A stretch of 64,000 nt of DNA from Hofstenia miamia (taxonomy: Eukaryota; Xenacoelomorpha; Acoela), in NCBI GenBank assembly GCA_004352715.1, contig SCFE01000071.1, positions 910,139-974,138 of the forward strand. Direction: 5' to 3'. The notes beneath the pieces are model-generated. The model saw only the letters and a list, made by a program, of their open reading frames with translations, was not told the origin of the DNA and ran no database searches. Below, one piece after another: positions 1 to 11,262 of the stretch; the first letter of the stretch is position 1, and every line of letters begins with the position of its first letter. The position numbers were made by a program, and so were the translations under genes.

Positions 1-2006
1 ATTTACCATCACATTAAATGTGGAATGAGAATTAGGAAAACGAGCTATTGGATTTGATCTACACTCTACTATTTTTTTTAAATTGTCTTTTAAGTTCAGA
101 TATCCTAAAAAATTTTAACAATTTGATTTGAATTGGTTTTTTGAAATGTTGTTCTAAAATATTGTATTGATAATTGTAGGCTTTACTGAAAATTTATGAG
201 AACGACTGTCATAATGTGTGACTAACATTAAGGCTACAAACAAGAAATATATGCAGTGATTAGTATTTAGTTGTCTTAAGACATTCCATAATTATTTGAA
301 ATGTGCATTAATGTTTATGATGAAAATTAGAAACTATATTTCAACAGAACGCTTACACTAATGGAATTTTAGGAATCAATTGAATTAAAATTACCTGATT
401 GAAAGTGTCCGATGTTTTTGAAGTATGTTGTTCTTTTGCAGTGTCGGATACAAAATTTTAATCTGTTGTTCTAAACGCTATAAGCAGTGCTTTTGCCAAC
501 ACAAGAGAACATTGAAGGCGCAAGTGGAAACACTTGAGTTTTGATGTGAATTTGCAGTGTGTGCTTAAAGTTCTCTGTTGAATAATTCCATTTTACCTCA
601 TTCATTCAATAAGTTCTTACAGTTTTTTGTCGGATTAGCAAAAAAGTACACTTTCCCCATTAATGTTAAAACAAACCTGAGTAGATTCAGCTGTGTGAAA
701 CCTAGTGGACTCAATCATTTCTGTTGCGAAAAACACCATTGTTGCTTATGATGCTACTAAAAATATATGTTTTTTATTTTGCACTGTGTCTCGTGATTTT
801 CAAAAGATGGAAAACATTTGGAAGCTGCGCCTATGACATAGACTTGAGGCGACACAGACATATATTATTGTTCATAAAATTTTTTAGTTGGAGGCCCACG
901 ATCAACAGCTGGGGGCAATAATTATTTCATGCATTTTCCATTGATATCTTGTAGTTATCACATTTTATAGCAATGTTAGTACATAAAAAACATAAATTTT
1001 ACAAACAATGCTAAATTCTAAAATATCCAAAATATATTTGCATATATTATTTAGTAAAAATACATTTTGAGCAAAAATTTAAAAAAAATTTTCATTGAAA
1101 ATTTGGTGATTTTTCTTGTTTCACCCACGGATTGTTGAAATTCACTTTAGTAATGGGAAGCCACAGATATTTGTGAGTCTTCCTCATCTTTATAGTACGT
1201 GCTGCAAATTAAATTTATACTTTCACCAAATACCCATGACATATACAATTCCTTTTCACTTACATTATAACAGAATGAGAAAATTGTACAAAGAAACAAA
1301 ATGTTATTGATGGATACTTTAATTTTCCATGATCCACTAATTCGGTAAAGAGAGTGCAATCTAAAGGTTCATATTCTACACTTTTGAGAAATTGTGGTGA
1401 TTTCTTTGATAGAAATCCAACCACAAAATAATAAGTTTGTTGATCTTCTGTTGACAAATCGTAAATGTAAAGTGTGATCATCAAAGATTAATAAATCACT
1501 GTCCAAAATTTTCAAGATCATTATTCTAAAATGTTCATAGAGATTGCCAGATTATTTAAATAAACAATATTATAAAACTTTTAGTTTAACAGAACAATAA
1601 TTTAGCAAAGCCAGTATACTCAGAAGAACATATTTTAAAATGTCCAAAGACAAAAGTTTTTTTGTCAGGAAAACTAAAGCCAATAATGTATTTTATCAGC
1701 GCATTCTAAAAGGCATAATCATAAAAATTAATAAATATTAAATGCACGTAGGTGAAGAACTTAACTAGTTAGTAAAGAATATTAGATTTCAAAACAACAA
1801 CCTTCCATTTTTAAACGCACGACCACTCTTCTAGCTTAAAATGTTAAACTTTTATGAGGTCCATTTTGTTGAACTCTTCCATCTCATTTGAATGAGAACT
1901 TCGATTAATGACTACGCACATGTCCACAGTTGGGAATGAGCTGGGCATAGCATGGCGCATTAGTAGGACGTGTCTTCCCAAATACCAGTTTTGTTTGGCA
2001 TCCACT
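1..2006. other. AT-rich non-coding stretch
   Basis: No coding similarity, splice-bounded exon, RNA gene or repeat with recognisable ends was seen here. The short ORFs on both strands (under 75 codons) have no recognisable motif and match the length expected by chance in such AT-rich DNA. Confidence 0.5.
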
Positions 2007-2204
2007 TTACTTCTTTATAGTTATCTGCTGAGGTATGCGTGATAAACGTACACGTAGTTCTCCTTTTTCAGAAGGAAATCGAAATACGCGAGCATAAGGC
2101 TTTCCCTTATAATTCGATTTACAGCTAAATTGAGTCCCCCCCGCTCTTACTATTTTCGTACTATATGTGTGCACACACTTTAGCTTTAAATTTACTACTA
2201 GCAC
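2007..2204 (-). pseudogene. THAP-domain-like zinc finger relic
   Basis: The minus-strand frame reads a short block with the look of a THAP DNA-binding domain: a cysteine followed by KSNYKG, then VFRFPSEKGELR and SRIPQQ. THAP domains (C2CH zinc fingers of host regulators and of P-element-type transposases) typically run C..GC-SNY-...-F-FP-...-R..W...IP. Here the first zinc cysteine is not visible (RAGGTQFSC instead of C..GC), the normally invariant tryptophan before the IP is missing, and the downstream C-x2-H is not found. It is therefore best read as a decayed copy or a single broken exon. It could come from a P-like DNA transposon or a host THAP gene; the context does not decide. No flanking transposase sequence was recognised. 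Confidence 0.4.
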
Positions 2205-4303
2205 TTTTCAATGTAGCCCCACCCACTATTTTTAAACATGAAAACCACATAATCATAATTTATGCGAAAACGTCATCAATGGAATGAACTTGAATGTCGC
2301 CTTATACTAGTTTCCTATTTTGCACAAGGACTAAATACAGCATCGCTTTTGGATCGCATAAACAATTATTTATAACTATAATCAGAATCGTTTCCCACTC
2401 TGATACATTTTAGAATACCTAATTCAAATCAATTAGTAAATATCTTTTGATAGAATCCCATTTTTTAATATCATAATCATATTATTATATTATGAGTTGC
2501 ATTGGTTTTTCACTACGTTATTTTAGATGAGTAATTATATTAAATAATTTCTTGAATTTATTTAAAAAAATATTTGTGCACACAGTTTGCGGGATTATAA
2601 AACAAATGAAAGAAATTTACTTTGGCCTAAACCTGTGTTGTCAAAACTTGTTTTTCATCGCATCGATATCTAATATTCAGTTGTAAAAATCTTTTGGGAT
2701 GACTGTATAATTCAAACTATTACCACACCAACTGGAGTTTACTTTTATTATTTAAACTAGGAAACTGCTATGCTCGGGGATTTCAATGGGCTATATTAGA
2801 TATTTAATAAATGAATAAACTTTAAACAAACCATATGTTGTGTTTTTAATATTTTAGGAATGAAATAAGTAATAAATGTGATCATCATACATTAGTAAAA
2901 TGATTTTCATTCACAATTTTAGCATATGACACTCCTTAATTAACCATTTAACTTTATAAGCACATTCAAAGCATGGCAATGCAAAAGAGGTAATAGAATC
3001 ACAACAAAATCGAATCCATTGTTATAAGTGTAGGGATTTAGTAGTTGTTTAAATTTTACATAATTGAACAGCTTTCTAGTGGGACCGAACTTTAGTGTAT
3101 CAAATACATTCCACCTTCCCAACAACTCCATTTGCTGTTCAATAGCTTTGGCAAATGTCTGCTAGAAGATGTTACTTGCATGCAGCATGCGTGTGTGGAT
3201 CAATCAATATTTTGACGTGAGTGAGTAAAATTTGCCCAATCCTCTCAAATAATTTCAACATAATCGCATACGATGCGATTGACAAATCATGTGAAAAACA
3301 TCGACATGGATTTTTAACAAACAGATGAATATCAATATAAAGAACTGCTCAAGAATAAATTATCCTTTTGGGCATCAATGATTGTGACAATCATAAACTA
3401 TACGAAATTTTTTTTCTATAAAAAGTTTCTTTATTAATTTTCTGAGATAAAAAATTTAGAATTGTAGAAAGTCTTGTATCTTTGGGATTTTGTCCTAGGA
3501 TATCTGCAAAAATTATAGATAAAATTCTTACGACAAACTTGGGCTTAGTCATTTAATGATATATTGAACTGCCATTAAAATATCCACAAAATATCTAAGC
3601 CCACACTAAAACGATTCTGCCAAACCCTATCCGTTCCAGCCATGGACTTCAAAACTATCTTACCATTAATTAAAATATATTAACCAACTTTGATATGCTA
3701 TATAGCTAATGTCATTATGATATTGTTGCATTATCTGAACTGAGTGCTTAAAAATGGCAATTTTGTATAATGCTCGTTTTTACTAAAACTGCCTGATTGT
3801 CCCGCGAGATTCTCATGGTTCCCATGTGACATGTATTTTTTAAAGAATTCTCCTATTCTAATAGAATTCTCATATCTCTGAGAAGCCTGACCATCTACAT
3901 GCAGCATATCTAACAAATTATCATTCAAAAATTATATTTATTGAGATTTAATTTCGAATAATATCCTTTTTACTTAATATTTAGAAATATTCTTCAAAGA
4001 TTTGCATTAAATGCTGTTTAGCATTGTTAATTATCATGGATTAATACAATTTTATAAATTTGTGACTTAAAGCAGAAAACACTTTGGTTATATCGACTTT
4101 GATTTTTGTATTATAAATTAAATTCTTTTATGTCAAAGTCTAATTGTCAAATGATGTCTGCGATGTGCAAATTACCTTGCAACATTTTTGAAGGATTCAA
4201 TTCTGATTCCATACAGAAAAAGTGTCTTTTATTTTAACAAAACATGCGTCTGCTAATGGGAATAAATTTTTTCAGAAAAAACCATATTATTAACCCTTGT
4301 TAC
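2205..4303. other. AT-rich non-coding stretch
   Basis: Nothing with coding character or clear repeat ends was recognised. A 65-codon minus-strand ORF near 3.73-3.93 kb has no known motif and is treated as chance. Confidence 0.5.
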
Positions 4304-4344
4304 CTCTCTCTCTTTGTTTCTCTCTCTCTCTCTCTCTCTCTCTN
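4304..4344. repeat. (CT)n microsatellite ending at an N
   Basis: A run of CT dinucleotides, interrupted once by TTTG, ends at a single undetermined base at 4344. The N most likely marks a collapsed or unresolved repeat length in the assembly. Confidence 0.9.
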
Positions 4345-4380
4345 TGACATCAGAGTAGAACGTCTTTGATTGTTAATCAT

Positions 4381-4576
4381 CATCAGTATAACAATAATTT
4401 CTATGTACTAGTAAGTTAAAAAATCGGTTAAACAATATAAATTAAAGAAATTTTAGAAAAATATATCAACTATTAAGTAAGCATCAATCATTAAGCCTAA
4501 TTTAGAAGTGCATGCAATAGTATTTTAGAAATGTAGATCTTGCAAATTTATTTACAGCATTATTGTTATACTGATG
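4381..4576. repeat. Inverted repeat with 18-bp perfect arms, MITE-like
   Basis: CATCAGTATAACAATAAT at 4381-4398 is repeated in inverted orientation at 4559-4576, and similarity continues outward (ATCAT against ATCAA). The 160 bp between the arms is AT-rich without coding character. This is the form of a small fold-back or MITE-type element, but no convincing target-site duplication was identified, so the family is unknown. Confidence 0.45.
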
Positions 4577-4686
4577 TTGATTTAAAATTGAAGCTGATCT
4601 AATCTAACGTCAAGTATCAAAGCTCAGTATAATTACATTTGAACATATATATAATTATATACTTGACAGATCTGTTTAACAGATTC

Positions 4687-4725
4687 GTTAAATGTAAATA
4701 AAAATAATAACGATTTACATTTAAC
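4687..4725. repeat. 13-bp perfect hairpin
   Basis: GTTAAATGTAAAT (4687-4699) and its exact inverse (4713-4725) flank a 13-base AT loop. Just upstream lies CAGATCTGTTTAACAGAT. A related word series, CTGTTAACAGATCTGTTAAACAG, recurs near 62.66 kb, so both places may carry pieces of one dispersed repeat. Confidence 0.4.
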
Positions 4726-4730
4726 AGATA

Positions 4731-6109
4731 TTTTTCATAGCAGATTGAATTTGGATTTTTATGTAGAGAAATATCTTAATTTCTCTTGTTTATAGTAAAA
4801 CTTGCCTTAATTGATATTAGTGTTTGCCTTCTGCGGCTGAATAACATCATTCATTATTATTAACATTTTTTTATTTCTTAGCTTATTTCCTGTTAAAATT
4901 TTGTTTAATTAACTTAAGTGTACAACACTGTTTGATAGAAATTTTTTTAAGCCACTTCCGAAGTATCGAAGATCATTGTAAGCTACAAAAAACGCAATTT
5001 TCTGATCCTAAGTACAACCCCCATATATTTTCCAAGTACTTCATAACATTGTATTCTAATTTGCATTTCGCGCAGTATGTGCATTTATAAAACAGCGTTA
5101 CCTCTATACTCAACCTACATCGTGGAGAAACAGATTAATATAGATTTTCAATAAAATATAAATTCTAGTTGTTCACATGATAGTAATATATTTATCTCTG
5201 AGAACATATTAGAACTACTAAAAATTAAATTGACTTGGTACAACGCAAATACCCGTACCTGGTGATTTTTGTAGAACTTCGGGTTTTTGTAACTTTCTCG
5301 TTCCCAGATCTCCGTTCTGATTTGTCTATGTCTATTAAGTTGATACAATTTGTGCCTTTCTATTAAACTAAAATTTTGCAATATACCTCACTCTTTAGAT
5401 TATGAACATTTAATTGTTTACGCATAAAACTTCAAAGAAACGATAATTTAGGAAAAACTGTGATGTCTTGATAAGAGGTTATACATTGATCGATAAACAT
5501 TTTCAATTAAAATTGAAAAAGGGAATTAACACTTCAAATTTGAAAAATTGTCACTTGTCTTCAGAAAACAATCACTTACTTCAGGTACTGTGTTATTTGC
5601 TTTATTTAGCGTCGAAATCTAGTTATATCAATTCAATTAGTACGTTCTTTCAAACAGAACTTATCACGCTAACGTTTTTTTAAATGCTATTAACTACTTT
5701 GTATCGAAAAATGATGAAAGGCAGTTGCTCTTCTTTCAAAAATACATCGAGAGTATTGTCTAAAGCGATTAAATCCAAATAAAAAATTTCGTTCTAGAAA
5801 ACGCTATAGAAGACAACATCCATTTCAATATTGATGATATTCAATATTAAAAATCCTCATCAGCAAAATATATGAGCTTGATTATTATCGTCAAACTCCG
5901 ATTATACACTGATCCTGAAATGCTAGTCCTGATTGGCAATTTAACGAAAAATTGCAATAAGAATACATGTATTTCAAGGAATGATAGTAGGCTTGCGGTA
6001 TCAACATAAAAGTCATCCTAAGTTTCACAATTTAAAATTTCATAAAACATAGAAAAAGTTCTTAAAAAGAATATATGATAGTGAAAGAATATGTAGACAC
6101 TCAAACTAA
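4731..6109. other. AT-rich non-coding stretch
   Basis: No exon, RNA gene or bounded repeat was recognised. Two ORFs of 71-77 codons lack any known motif. Confidence 0.5.
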
Positions 6110-6119
6110 GTATCACTAC

Positions 6120-6898
6120 TTTATATCAATAGAGAACTTAGAAAGAATGGAACGAAGGTTGACGGAATGAACGCATATCATAGTAAGATAGAGGCAGAAG
6201 GCCGTGCATAGAATGCAGAGAAACAGAAACACTGCTAATGGCCGCACACGAGCAAGCAATGAGGATGACATGAAAAAGAAACACGTGGACAGAATGTCAC
6301 AGTTAAGTGTAGTCTATGCTAGAAAGAAGTCAAGAGTGAGAGATGTTGGCGCAGAATGAGTATAAGTCGAGGTATGACAAGGTAGGATGAATGTTACATT
6401 TGAGATTGAGTAAGCAGCATGGGCTAAAAGCAGCAGATAAGTGGTATCAGCATAAATCAAAGATAGTTGTAGAGAATGTGAAGCTTAACATACTATTGGA
6501 TCTCAGCATACAAGCTAGCAAGATTATTAAAGTAAGGTGGCCCGACATAGTCCTAAACAATGAGAAAAGTGTAGGAGCATTTATAGCTATCGCAGCACCC
6601 ATGCACTGGAATGTAAAAGGCAAGGAGAACGACACAATTTCGATGTAAAGAGATTTAAGATAGAAAATAGAGAGAAGGTTGAATTTGAAGTTGTGCCAGT
6701 AGTACCTAGAAGACAAAAAGGAATGAGCAAGTAACGTAAGAAGTGCTTGGAGGAGTTAGGATTTCCAAAGTAGGAGAGGCAGTAGGACAAAGGCAGCACT
6801 ATGGGAACACGTAGTGTCCCCTAGAAAACTTTTTCCCTAGCCGAGAGTGACATCAGGGTGAAGAAAGATATTAATAATAACAATAATAAAAAAAGATA
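6120..6898 (+). pseudogene. R2-like non-LTR retrotransposon C-terminal relic
   Basis: This GC-richer island carries, in order but spread over all three plus frames, the pieces of the C-terminal region found in R2-like (restriction-like-endonuclease type) non-LTR polyproteins. Visible are LMAAHEQAMRMT (6235-6270), a CSLC zinc-knuckle start (6308 on), MLAQNEYKSRYDKVG (6343 on), HGLKAADKWYQHKSKIVVEN (about 6418-6477), the endonuclease-type motif RWPDIV (about 6533-6552), and VEFEVVPVVPRRQKGMSK (6678 on). In living family members this region binds nucleic acid and nicks the target for target-primed reverse transcription. At least six internal stops and frame changes show it is dead. An AAT/AAC-rich tract at about 6868-6898 may be its 3' tail. 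The RT itself is not found upstream, so the copy is 5'-truncated. The family name R2-like is from recollected motif order, not a search. Confidence 0.75.
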
Positions 6899-7449
6899 TA
6901 TTATTTTATGAAAAGAGTTAATTGATTACAGAAATAAAATTTTGTAGTGGATTGCAATACTACAAAGAAAGCAGCACCATAAAAAATACAATGTTTAAAT
7001 ATATTGTAATAAAATTTCAAAAAAATTCATAAATAATGTATTTGTAAATAAATATTAATATGCAAAAAAGTCAACTAAGGCCCAAAAATTTGACATAATA
7101 TATTATCGATTAGATTATGGTAGAATTGATGGGTTCAAACAAATTTTTGATACTAATGCAATCATTCATGCAGCGAATGTAGAGCTGAGTATGTACTTAT
7201 GTTCGAAGCATTTAGCAGAAAATTACTTCATATGCTAAAGCTATTGAATTCATTTTACTAATGAAAAAAGAAATAAGTATACATTTTGCTTAAGATTTAA
7301 CAGTTAATTTAGCTTGTGATATTCTGGTATTTTTGCCTAATTTGGGCACATTAAAGCTTCAACGAATCCATAAATTAACACTTGAATATAGTTGTTTCGA
7401 ATATATTGGTTGACACCAAAAAAAGTTTGTTTTGAAATAAAATTATTTA
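6899..7449. other. AT-rich non-coding stretch
   Basis: Follows the retroelement tail; nothing recognised. Confidence 0.5.
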
Positions 7450-7932
7450 TTACAACAAACAGTAAATATCATTTTGAATACAACTATGAATACAACAACG
7501 AAATGTATATATGGAATTGGTAGTTATCTCAATTACATTTTCACAATGTGCGATTGGAATTCCATTACATGACGCATTTATTTGACCTGTCAAAGACAGT
7601 GGTTCCTTTGCCAGGTAATTTTGAACTGCTTCTTTGGTGGATAATTTCCTAGTGCTGGGCTTCATTTCAATCTTTCTGAAAACAAGTTTGTCGCAAATGA
7701 TGAGATTAGAAGTGTAGAGGGATTGTATTAGACGGGGCGAGTTTCTGTTCGGTTGCGGTTTCTTGCACTGTCGTGCGCAGAATGCAATTCTCCAATGACA
7801 CAGATTGATGGTCGCTCTGTAGCTTAATGAAATCACAGCGTCATCTACTAGGAATGAGATGTACAACTCTGATTCGACAGTAATATTCTTATCGAATGCC
7901 TTAAAATACTTTGGCCGAAGAGATTTTTGCAA
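7450..7932 (-). CDS. Unidentified ORF, 160 codons
   Basis: This is the second longest uninterrupted reading frame in the window after the retrotransposon ORF, in locally GC-richer DNA, whereas chance ORFs here rarely pass 90 codons. The frame opens right after a TGA; its first in-frame start-like codon is TTG, and the first ATG lies well inside, so if real it is more likely an exon or relic than a complete gene. The product would be basic, with a cysteine-containing middle (CARQCKKPQPNRNSPR) and a C-terminal cysteine group (RCCIHSC). No membrane segment, signal peptide or family motif was recognised. The stop codons TAATAA overlap an AATAAA polyadenylation-type hexamer, which would suit a 3' exon. 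The plus strand of the same interval is also fairly open, so a conserved non-coding or transposon origin is possible. Confidence 0.3.
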   Translation of the reverse strand: MQKSLRPKYFKAFDKNITVESELYISFLVDDAVISLSYRATINLCHWRIAFCARQCKKPQPNRNSPRLIQSLYTSNLIICDKLVFRKIEMKPSTRKLSTKEAVQNYLAKEPLSLTGQINASCNGIPIAHCENVIEITTNSIYTFRCCIHSCIQNDIYCLL

Positions 7933-8460
7933 TCAATATCGAAAACGAAATTATATTAATCGAGAAATTACACACTTTTGGCAAATAGGTAGAGAAATGG
8001 TAAACTAGATATGGGATGTGAGGTCTACAGGTTTTTGAATTTTGGTTAAGAATGTACTTATACATCTCTTACAAAGTTGGCTATAAATATAATTGTATAA
8101 AACCAATAGCTGTACAAATATACTGAAAATATAGAATTCATTCTCTAAGCGTTTCTAGTGTTTAAAATGATTGACTTTTTGACATAAGCCATAAAAATGT
8201 TTCTCTTATAATTGCAAAGCAAACATCAAAAATAAGTAGTCTCTGAAATTAACTCAAAATTGAAAAGCAATTGTTTCATAACCGATAAACGAATTTTCTA
8301 CCTACAGCAAATAATGCTTTCGGTAAATATGAAAATCTAAAACTGTTTTAGCTTCAAAGGAATTTTTACATATTTCTCGTGAAAATAACGTAATTGCTTT
8401 ACATTTTAAAGAAGGATTTACAATTATTTTTAACTTAATAAATTTAGTAATGCACTTTGC

Positions 8461-8489
8461 TATATATATATATATATATATATATATAN
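8461..8489. repeat. (TA)n microsatellite with terminal N
   Basis: Pure TA run ended by an undetermined base at 8489, typical of unresolved repeat length. Confidence 0.9.
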
Positions 8490-8685
8490 TGCCTAAAACA
8501 TTACTCGTTGGGATAGATTGGTTTAAATATTGCAAGAATTATTAAGCCAAATAAAGAAATAGAAAATTTCATACATTGTTGTGTAAAATGAAAAATCATT
8601 TTTCAGATCGGCAAGAATATATCGTTAGTTATTAAAAATTCAGTAAATGTGTAACCTTGATCTTTGACTAAGTCATATATTTTAG

Positions 8686-8834
8686 ATTATAAACATGACA
8701 CATATGCTATATATGTTCTCACTCTATGGTCAGCGCACATGGCTGGACTTTCAGTTGTATACTTTATTTCGTCGCTTGTTCCATCTCTTCCAGTTGCTCA
8801 AATCTTCATTCCGATTATATTTGTGCTGATGATT
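8686..8834 (+). CDS. Internal exon of a membrane protein, ABCG-transporter-like
   Basis: A 149-nt open segment lies between an acceptor (ATATTTTAG) and a consensus donor (ATT|GTAAGG). It enters in phase 1 and leaves in phase 0. The product is strongly hydrophobic and would form about two membrane helices: DYKHDTYAIYVLTLW, then AGLSVVYFISSLVPSLPVAQ and IFIPIIFVLMI. The spacing of F-IS---PS--VA----P--- is like the fifth-to-sixth helix region of ABCG (White-type) half transporters, where an S or T-rich turn is followed by an alanine and a proline-bearing helix leading into an FGG motif, which would lie in the next exon. That next exon was not found downstream in the window. The assignment rests on pattern resemblance only; another polytopic membrane protein is possible. 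No nucleotide-binding domain exon was recognised upstream. Confidence 0.45.
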
Positions 8835-10237
8835 GTAAGGGATTCTTACTTTTTCTGATACATAATAATAGAGTTTAAATCAATGTTAAATTTTATTTTA
8901 CAACAGCATAAAAATAACGATTTGCAACCTGTCATAAGCCGATTGGTAGTTGACCAAAGCAGGTTTCAAGCCTCCCAATACCTACCCTGCCACAAGCAGT
9001 TCGACAGGGTTCGGCAGGTATTTTTGTTTTGGTGATTTTAGAAGATAAATTGATTCATACTTAAGGTCATTCTCATTAGACTACGGTTACAATACGAGAT
9101 TGGTAGTAAAAGTTACAAAATCAAATCACGTCACTAATTATCTCGGGTGGTTAGACGTGAGATTTTACCAAACTGTGATAGATCACGCGTGACCAAACAC
9201 ATATTCCAATCATGGCTTTAATGAATGTAGAAAAAATATGCAAAGTACTTTGGCTAAGCAGCGCAAGATCTAATATAACTACAAGATATCAGGGTTGCTG
9301 TTTAAGACGTTTTTTCGGAATTTAACAAAAAACACATTTTTCGAAAAAAAACATATTTCTTTGTTTTTCATGTTTCTATGTTCTCTTGAAATAGAAAACA
9401 ATAAGTCTTAGGACATAGTTAGAAAAGTATAATTTAAATAATGAAATGCATATATATATATATATATATATATATACTGACGCTAGGTGTTATAGGACTT
9501 TGCAGGAATCGCACCCCCCTAAGTTTCGTACAAAGCACATGTAAGCAACGCCAGCATACCAACATATCGTGAAGAAATCAGACAAGTTCATTGAAAATCC
9601 TTAGAGTAATTATTTTTTGAATTATTCAAAATTAAAAAATTCATTTCCATAGAAGGATATCAACGACTAATAAATTAATAGGGTTGGCTTTTCTGGTGGC
9701 CAAAAGATGTCTCTATGTTAAGCAATTCACTTAAGTTCGTCTATTTGAGGGGCAGCAAGTGGAAAAAACGAAATTTACCTGTGTTGCTAGGGTCCGTTGC
9801 TGAGCAAAATTTGCTGACTTTAACTCACAAAACTCACTTTTAACAAATATATTTTTTTTGTTTATCATTAAAACTGCATTTTGATAATTTTTATCAGAAT
9901 TTGTACTTTGATTTTAATTAGTGAGGGGAGGGGGTTCCACCTTAGGATGATTCATGGGAGAACGAATGAAAAAAACAATGAACTCTGGGCATCATGATTT
10001 GAGAAATGACATTTTTCCCACTTACTTCTTTAAGAGATACATTCACTAGAATGAAGGATTCATGAAAATAATCACGTCAATGAAGTAATATGTTGAGTTA
10101 TCAGAAAGGATTGTAACTAGGAAAACAATATTCTTGTTACTTAATGATAAATGCATGCATTAAGTATCACCAATTTATAATACCTATATTAACACAACTA
10201 ACACTTCCCCACTTGTTGTGTCCAGTTCAAAGGATCT
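8835..10237. other. Intron or intergenic DNA with a (TA)n array
   Basis: Contains a TA array at about 9450-9476 and an imperfect CCCTG/CAGGG inverted repeat near 8.98-9.02 kb without clear ends. If the upstream exon is real, this is its intron. No other exon was recognised. Confidence 0.5.
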
Positions 10238-10462
10238 TTTACTGTGTTGACTTTCATTTACACGATTACTAACAAACTGCACAATTTCATCAATGTGACC
10301 CTTCCAGACTTTGTTTTTATTACTTGCAATTTTGTCACATNNNNNNNNNNNNNNNNNNNTTTACTGTGTTGACTTTCATTTACACGATTACTAACAAACT
10401 GCACATTTTCATCAATGTGACCCTTCCAGACTTTGTTTTTATTACTTGCAATTTTGTCACAT
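10238..10462. repeat. 103-bp direct duplication flanking a 19-N gap
   Basis: The 103 bp at 10238-10340 and at 10360-10462 are identical except for one visible base (CACAATTTC against CACATTTTC), with 19 Ns between. The gap sits exactly at the junction of the copies. This suggests an assembly artefact, such as two alleles or overlapping contig ends placed in tandem, rather than a biological repeat. Confidence 0.85.
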
Positions 10463-11262
10463 ACATACATTGAATTTCATGATGAATGATTTCAAGAAAC
10501 TTAAAATTGCATAAGATTATTTGTTTATCCAGCTTTACATTAATTCTGACTGCAGCATTTGAAAAAAATTAAAACTCTTTGGAACTTCAGGTTCCAATCA
10601 AAATAATTTAAGAAAATCTTGAGCAAAATAAACTGAAAAAAATCAATTATCAATCTTTTATGCAAATATTCCATATATAAATAATGTGTGCAATGAAAAA
10701 AAATTTCTTCTACGGCCGAATCGCTGAAGACACTAAAAAGCGAAATTTTTGAAAAACACAATATTGTTGTTTGTAAGAATAGGAATTGCTGAAGAAGTTT
10801 GAGTAACTACACATTAATTAAATGCCTCGAGAAGATCATTGATAGACAAAAGATTCCTGGTTTTATTAATTATGCTTGATATGTTGTAAGCAGTCTATTT
10901 GGAAATTTTGGATGACACATTATAATGGAATGCTGAAACTGCTACAATTTGCAATTAAAATAATAGCCTTGCATTAAAAAACTAAAATAAAATACAAAGG
11001 GATAATTTTTATAAATATGTTTTATCAAATTTGGGTTTGTGCTTATATTTTAAATTATTTTTGACGTAATTACAACATTAAGTGGTAAAGTGTTGTGTAA
11101 AAAAATTTAAAAATATTTTTGAGGTAATTCAAGTTTTACATTTCTACATTCATTTGACCCATTTGAATTCTGCTATATAAAAATTCAAAATTCGTTTTTC
11201 TTTGAATTTTCTTACATTTAGTGCATGCAGAAATTCGACACAATTTGATTCAAATGAATTAG
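10463..11262. other. AT-rich non-coding stretch
   Basis: Nothing recognised apart from short chance ORFs. Confidence 0.5.

Noticed and set aside
8960-9025. GTTTCAAGCCTCCC, which resembles a tRNA B box
   Set aside because: No matching A box or cloverleaf arms could be drawn around it.
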